Part shown: in pieces, positions 59,917 through 64,000 of the stretch
How the letters are laid out: each line of letters begins with the position of its first letter
Numbering within the stretch: position 1 is the first letter of the stretch
DNA from: Anniella stebbinsi
Taxonomy: Eukaryota; Chordata; Lepidosauria; Squamata; Anniellidae
Length of the DNA: 64,000 bases
NCBI GenBank assembly: GCA_029215795.1
Contig: JARDYH010000005.1
Span: 33,486,001 to 33,550,000, forward strand
Direction of reading: 5' to 3'
Position numbers and translations under genes: made by a program
Notes under the pieces: generated by a model
What the model was told of the DNA's origin: nothing
The model's database searches: none
What the model saw: only the letters and a program-made list of their open reading frames with translations

Positions 59917-60774
59917 TAAATGTGTGAATGTGGTTAATGTGTCATTTTTCTTCTTCTTTTACAATAGCAATCACCGAGGGACCCCAATTGGAACACTGAT
60001 GTGCTGGGAGGGAGGATTTAATACTTCCCTCCCATGATGAAAATGCCTTCCTCACCCCATAGCAGTTATAGGGCCTGGTACCCAATGGAAATGTCTCTCC
60101 AGGCCTATAGCCAGGGGTGAGTTAGGGGGTCCTGCCCCCCTCTCCATTTTATTTTACAAACAAATAATTAAAAAATATTTTAAGTTGTATCTCTAAAAGG
60201 CCTACAAACCAGATGAGCTGCCCCCTTCTCCACCCCTTCAGAACTTTTAGCCTGGCTACAGGTCTGCTTCCCTCTTGGGGCTAATAGCATGTGTGTGTGT
60301 GTGTGTATGTAAGAACTATGGCACAGGGGGGAGGTCTAGCCCCTGTTTCATTCATGCATGACCCCACTTGCAATAAAATGCAATAAAAACAGCCGAAGAA
60401 TAAAAATAGCAGCAGCAGCAGCATCAAAATAAAAATAGCAATAGCAAGTGGCTGGTTAAAACTAACTGAAACAGTATTTTTAAAGGCCTGTGAAAATGAA
60501 ACGCTTTAGGCACTGCAAAGACGTAAGAGTGGGCACCAAAGCTCTGGACAGCATGGCACAGTTGGGGCACCATAGCCCAAAGGGCCCTTCCCACAGGTGC
60601 TACCTGCCTTACCTCAGGAAGTGGAGGAACATGGAAAAAAGACCTCTGATGAATGCTTTAAACCACAGTAATGCTATATGAAAGGTGGCCACAGTGCAAC
60701 AAGTTGATGGTCAGAAAAAACAAGACCTCCAGTACAGGTAAAGCGAACGTTTAAGAATATAAGTTACAATGAAC
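59917..60774. other. Gene-free stretch
   Basis: (TG)n at 60292-60306 and (AGC)n at about 60407-60423. No gene. Confidence 0.5.
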
Positions 60775-60870
60775 AGTCCTAACTACATCACTCTCAGCCA
60801 CTTTGTGAAGCTAAGCAGGTCTAATCTGGCAAGTGTTTGGATGGGAGACCGTGAAGGAATTCCATGAACA
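60775..60870 (+). mobile_element. 5S rRNA-derived SINE remnant
   Basis: Contains GAAGCTAAGCAGG and, 20 bases on, TTGGATGGGAGACCG. These are the box A and box C of the 5S rRNA internal promoter at near-native spacing. The flanks do not complete a 5S gene: the first 45 bases are only weakly 5S-like and the 3' end departs after GACCG. A 5S-type (SINE3-like) retroposon or a 5S pseudogene both fit. Confidence 0.65.
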
Positions 60871-60899
60871 TGGCCTTGAGTTCCATGATGGAAGACATT

Positions 60900-61020
60900 G
60901 GCCCTGTTCAGAAGACACCATAAACCATGGTGGCTAAGCCTATTTTGTTAACAAAAAAGGCTTAACCACCATGGGTAAAGCCTTAACCACCGTCGTTTAA
61001 GGTGTCTTCTGAACAGGGCC
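60900..61020. mobile_element. 121-base palindromic MITE with perfect 20-base ends
   Basis: The terminal inverted repeat GGCCCTGTTCAGAAGACACC is identical at both ends. The arms continue as TAAACCATGGTGGCTAAG-like mirrored text, and the whole element is one hairpin. Flanks ATT / ATA are compatible with a 3-base (Harbinger-like) duplication. Confidence 0.85.
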
Positions 61021-61154
61021 ATAATAAAAGTACTAAGTAAAACAAATCTGCCATCCGTATGTCCCCATATAGTTTGCTAATAGGAAGGGGGCATTTATAG
61101 AAGGACAGGCAATGGGCATGGGCTCAGAATAGAGCTAGTAAGGGCACTAAATTA

Positions 61155-61243
61155 TATAACTTCCAGAACCTGCTAACAGCATGGTTGGCTGGGGGAGTTG
61201 TAGGACTTATTTCTGCCTTAACATGCAAAGGATTGCACTGAAA
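61155..61243. mobile_element. Right-hand part of the 'GGGTGCAATCCTATGC' MITE
   Basis: Retains 'gagttgtaggacttatttct' and AAAGGATTGCACTG, lacks the left arm. Confidence 0.6.
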
Positions 61244-61351
61244 AGCTAATTGGAGAAGACCTACATTTTTTTTCAGAGCTGCAGTGGCTGAAAGATCAGG
61301 GCTCCAGCACAGTTTCTGGAAGACCAGTGGTTTGTACTGTGGTTGATAATC

Positions 61352-61860
61352 CTGGCCATGTCTACACTGGCCCTTTTCCCCTGGGTCGTCCCTGTTCGTC
61401 CAAATGACACATAGGGGAACTTGGGAGTAGGCAGGGATGACCCCTCCATTTTACCGGGATAACTGGTTGCCCAGTTATCTCAATTTTTCCCGTGATTCCG
61501 GTATCATCCCGAGGACCACAGGTAGTGTGGGTGCCCGTCCCGGCTTCTTCCCTCCTCCCGTGAGTAGTGGGGGTCAGCAAGAGGGAAGAAGACAGTCCGG
61601 GGGGAGTGCAGGGGCATTGGGGGGGGGAGCAGAGTGGGGGCTTTTTTTTTGAGCTCATGGTTTTGTTGGAGTGCAATTGTGCTCCCAGCTGCAGTTTATT
61701 AAAAAAACAACGACGGGCATGACATCCCTCTTCCCTTCCGGGATGTTGCATTTCTGTTTGGATGCTGGGGAAGGATCAAGGATGCAGGTAAATCTGTGAT
61801 CCTCCCCCTCCCTCCCTCTACACCCTTAGTTGTAGAAAGGGCCCCTGACAGACTCTCAAA
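61352..61860. other. CpG-containing stretch, probable DNA element
   Basis: Begins near CCATGTCTACACTGGCCC and ends around TAGAAAGGGCCC, weakly inverted. The interior has inverted CCGGGATAAC / GTTATCTC-like words and G-runs. Boundaries uncertain. Confidence 0.35.
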
Positions 61861-62873
61861 CAGATAAGATGGAGCCCTATCTAAAGAAGAGATTTGTAAC
61901 AGTTTGCCAGAGTGTATTTGCAAAAATTTCCTTTCAGCAGTTGTCCCTGCGTGGGATAGCCATGAATTGGATCTGATAAAAGCCCCAGTGGGAACAGAGA
62001 CTGAAGGACAAGGCTTCTGCTGCTTTGCCCCAGGACAGATGACAGAACTAGGGTGGCATCACTTTTCTCATCTCTGCCAGAGATCAGGGAGCTCCGTTGC
62101 TGGTGTAAGTATAAACGTCTTTGTAGGGTAAGGGCAGGGTCAGAGGATCTTCATGTAAATGAAAGTAAGGCATAGGTTGTTCCAGCACTGAAAACAAAAT
62201 ATTAATTTTTCCAGCTGACAGCTCACAGAAGTTTAATTTACATCCAAATGTATCTGCTATCACATAAATTTCTCTATAATAATTTAAATCATAGATAGTT
62301 ACACACACACACACCTGCTTATACATCATGCAAAGGAACGAGTGAGAGGTTTAGTGGGCAGCATGAGCATCTAACTATAATGGTGCCCTGAATGGTTGAA
62401 TATTGATGTATTTCGGTTTCTAATCCAAAGAAACTATTCTGGAAGGAAACACCATTTATACCATTGATTGAAAAAGCACACTTAAAATGTGCCTTTAAAT
62501 TCAGCATTAAAAGAACCACATTTTTTCAAGGCCAAAAAGCTACCTATAAAAAGGAGAAAGGCAGATCAGTTCTGAGACATTCTTCCGAATTCCTCTTAAC
62601 CAGTAGTCTTCAGCTTTTTGAGATCAGGGGCCATCTTTAGCTTGAATGTTTATTTCGGGGCCCACATCTAAATCCCCCCACCTCCCGGAGGCTGCTGTTT
62701 TGATCCACGTTAGATCAGGCTGTGACTCAGCAGTTGAAGACCAATGCTCTAAATGTCATTTCAAATCCATTCACTTTACATAAGGGCGTAAACTTTGGGT
62801 GACAGAAGTGTTTTGTTTGTAGGCCATCTAGTGGTGATAGCTGGAAGAGAAGTCATTTGCTGCAGAAGAATTA
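61861..62873. other. Gene-free stretch
   Basis: Unique-looking, with (CA)n at 62300-62313. No gene. Confidence 0.5.
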
Positions 62874-63856
62874 GGCTGCCTCTACAAGAGCGATTTAAAG
62901 CTCTTTCAAGGCGCATTACGAAATTTACCTCTACAAGAGCGGAGCACAAATCAGGGGCCCAGGCGCGTTTTCTCTCCGATTATTCGCATTTTCGAATGTG
63001 CGTTAATTAGCGAGTTTTAATTTACGGCGGGAGTAAGAGCACCTTATGTCCGTGTAAACAACTTTCTGAGGAGGTGCATTAACGATCAGGGGGTTGGACT
63101 GTGGTCGTGATGTTATGCATAGAACTGCCCCTTCACTGGGAAAACCTCCCACTTTTTGGTTTAGTTTCAATTCCTCTCTCCCCCTGGCAACTTCCTCCTT
63201 CTATTCTGTCTCTCTGGATGGAAGTTCCAAGAAGAGGTGACCCAATGTGAACCAAAAATGAAATATTTTTAACATGGAGACACGGGGCCAGATGGAGGTG
63301 GTTTTATGAGAAGTAAAGGGGGTAGGAAGGATGTGCGGATGTGCACATAATTAGCCATCAGCAGACATAACTTCCCCTCGCTTCTTGCTGGGTTCCTGAG
63401 CTGAGTTGTGTGTGTGTGTGTGTGTGTGTGTCTGTATGTTTTACAATTGTTGAACTCGTTGGGAAGAGGAGGGGGAACGAACGAAGCAGCATCCCCCTGT
63501 CTGTTTTGGTGTGTGTGTGTGTGTGTGTGTGAAGGAGGGGGAAAGACAGGTAGCCGAACATGTTAATCAGCTCATTCCTTTCAGGTAACCTAGGAAACCA
63601 AAGGCGGGAGATTCTGGTGGGCGGGGAGAATAAAGGGAGGGAACCGGTCTGGGGAGTTTCTCTGGGAGAAAGTGCATTACTTTCAGCAACATTTGCATGC
63701 GATTCTCAGCTTGTCAAAAACTTTAAAATGCCTTTCATACAGCTCGTAATGCGCTTCAACGCCTCCCATGTATAAGGATTAGGCGTAAAAGCGATTGGGA
63801 GAAGATGCGCATAATCGACCAACCGGGCGTCAAACCGAAATCTTGTAGAGGGGACA
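62874..63856. mobile_element. PIF/Harbinger-like MITE split by about 600 bases
   Basis: Left end GGCTGCCTCTACAAGAG at 62874 and right end CTTGTAGAGGGGACA ending 63856, with TTA flanks on both sides. The family sequence covers about 62874-63080 and 63700-63856. Between them lies unrelated DNA with two (TG)n tracts (63407-63432, 63509-63531), either an insertion or a long internal variant. Confidence 0.78.
63407..63531 (+). repeat. Two (TG)n tracts
   Basis: 63407-63432 and 63509-63531, both in the unrelated middle of the split Harbinger-like element. Confidence 0.93.
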
Positions 63857-64000
63857 TTAGACTGCAACAACGGTATTTCTCTTAAATGACTTCAGCATTG
63901 GCTGACACAACCAGTTATCCTGAGATAACATCCCCTTAGTTCACCATAACTTTGGATTTATTTACTAGTTGTATCCTAAACAAGACATGTAATAAGTATT

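Overview
The window looks like vertebrate nuclear DNA, most probably from a squamate reptile (a lizard rather than a snake is a guess). The evidence is the repeat mix: L2-clade LINEs with (TTA)n or (GAT)n tails, CR1 fragments whose 3' ends carry a TTCTTATG-type repeat, a tRNA-derived SINE ending in a 'gataaggcagc'-like tail, a 5S-rRNA-derived SINE remnant, and very many short palindromic DNA transposons. There are no bacterial-type operons, and almost every open frame is short and lies inside repeats.

Only one host protein gene is recognisable: an intact 94-codon frame on the minus strand at 57901-58185. I identify it as SMIM36, a single-pass small membrane protein. A candidate 3' splice site lies just upstream of its ATG and an AATAAA signal about 190 bases beyond its stop. 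The remaining 63 kb is intergenic or intronic and largely repeat-built.

Layout: 0-3 kb low-complexity DNA and small repeats; 3.3-6.5 kb two adjacent L2 copies, the first nearly full through the reverse transcriptase with one frameshift; 7-11.5 kb MITEs and a CpG-rich element; 11.9-13.4 kb a decayed L2; 15-18 kb CR1, a hAT-like MITE and an L2 tail; 19.8-22.4 kb a cluster of CpG-rich palindromic DNA elements plus a split SINE; 23.6 kb a polypurine tract; 24-28 kb CR1, SINE and MITE copies; 29.1 kb a dispersed repeat with a second copy at 51.8 kb; 30.7 kb a perfect 311-bp palindrome; 31-34 kb MITEs and an L1-clade fragment; 35-36 kb CR1 abutting a DNA element; 39-42 kb nested hAT-like insertions and a Harbinger-like element; 43-47 kb hAT-like copies, an L2 tail and a larger hAT-like element; 49-55 kb CpG-moderate DNA elements; 56-57 kb a tRNA-SINE and L2; 57.7-58.2 kb SMIM36; 58.8-64 kb MITEs, the 5S-SINE remnant and a split Harbinger-like element.

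The most interesting signals are structural. They are: a mathematically perfect 155-bp-arm palindrome; a second perfect hairpin made of L2 tails; a MITE family with 13 copies here, monomers and inverted dimers, several with 8-bp target duplications; a 1.26-kb CpG-rich hAT-like element nested in one of those MITEs; and the recurrence of consensus 5' splice sites (CAG/GTAAGT) and ETS/CRE-like sites inside the CpG-rich elements.
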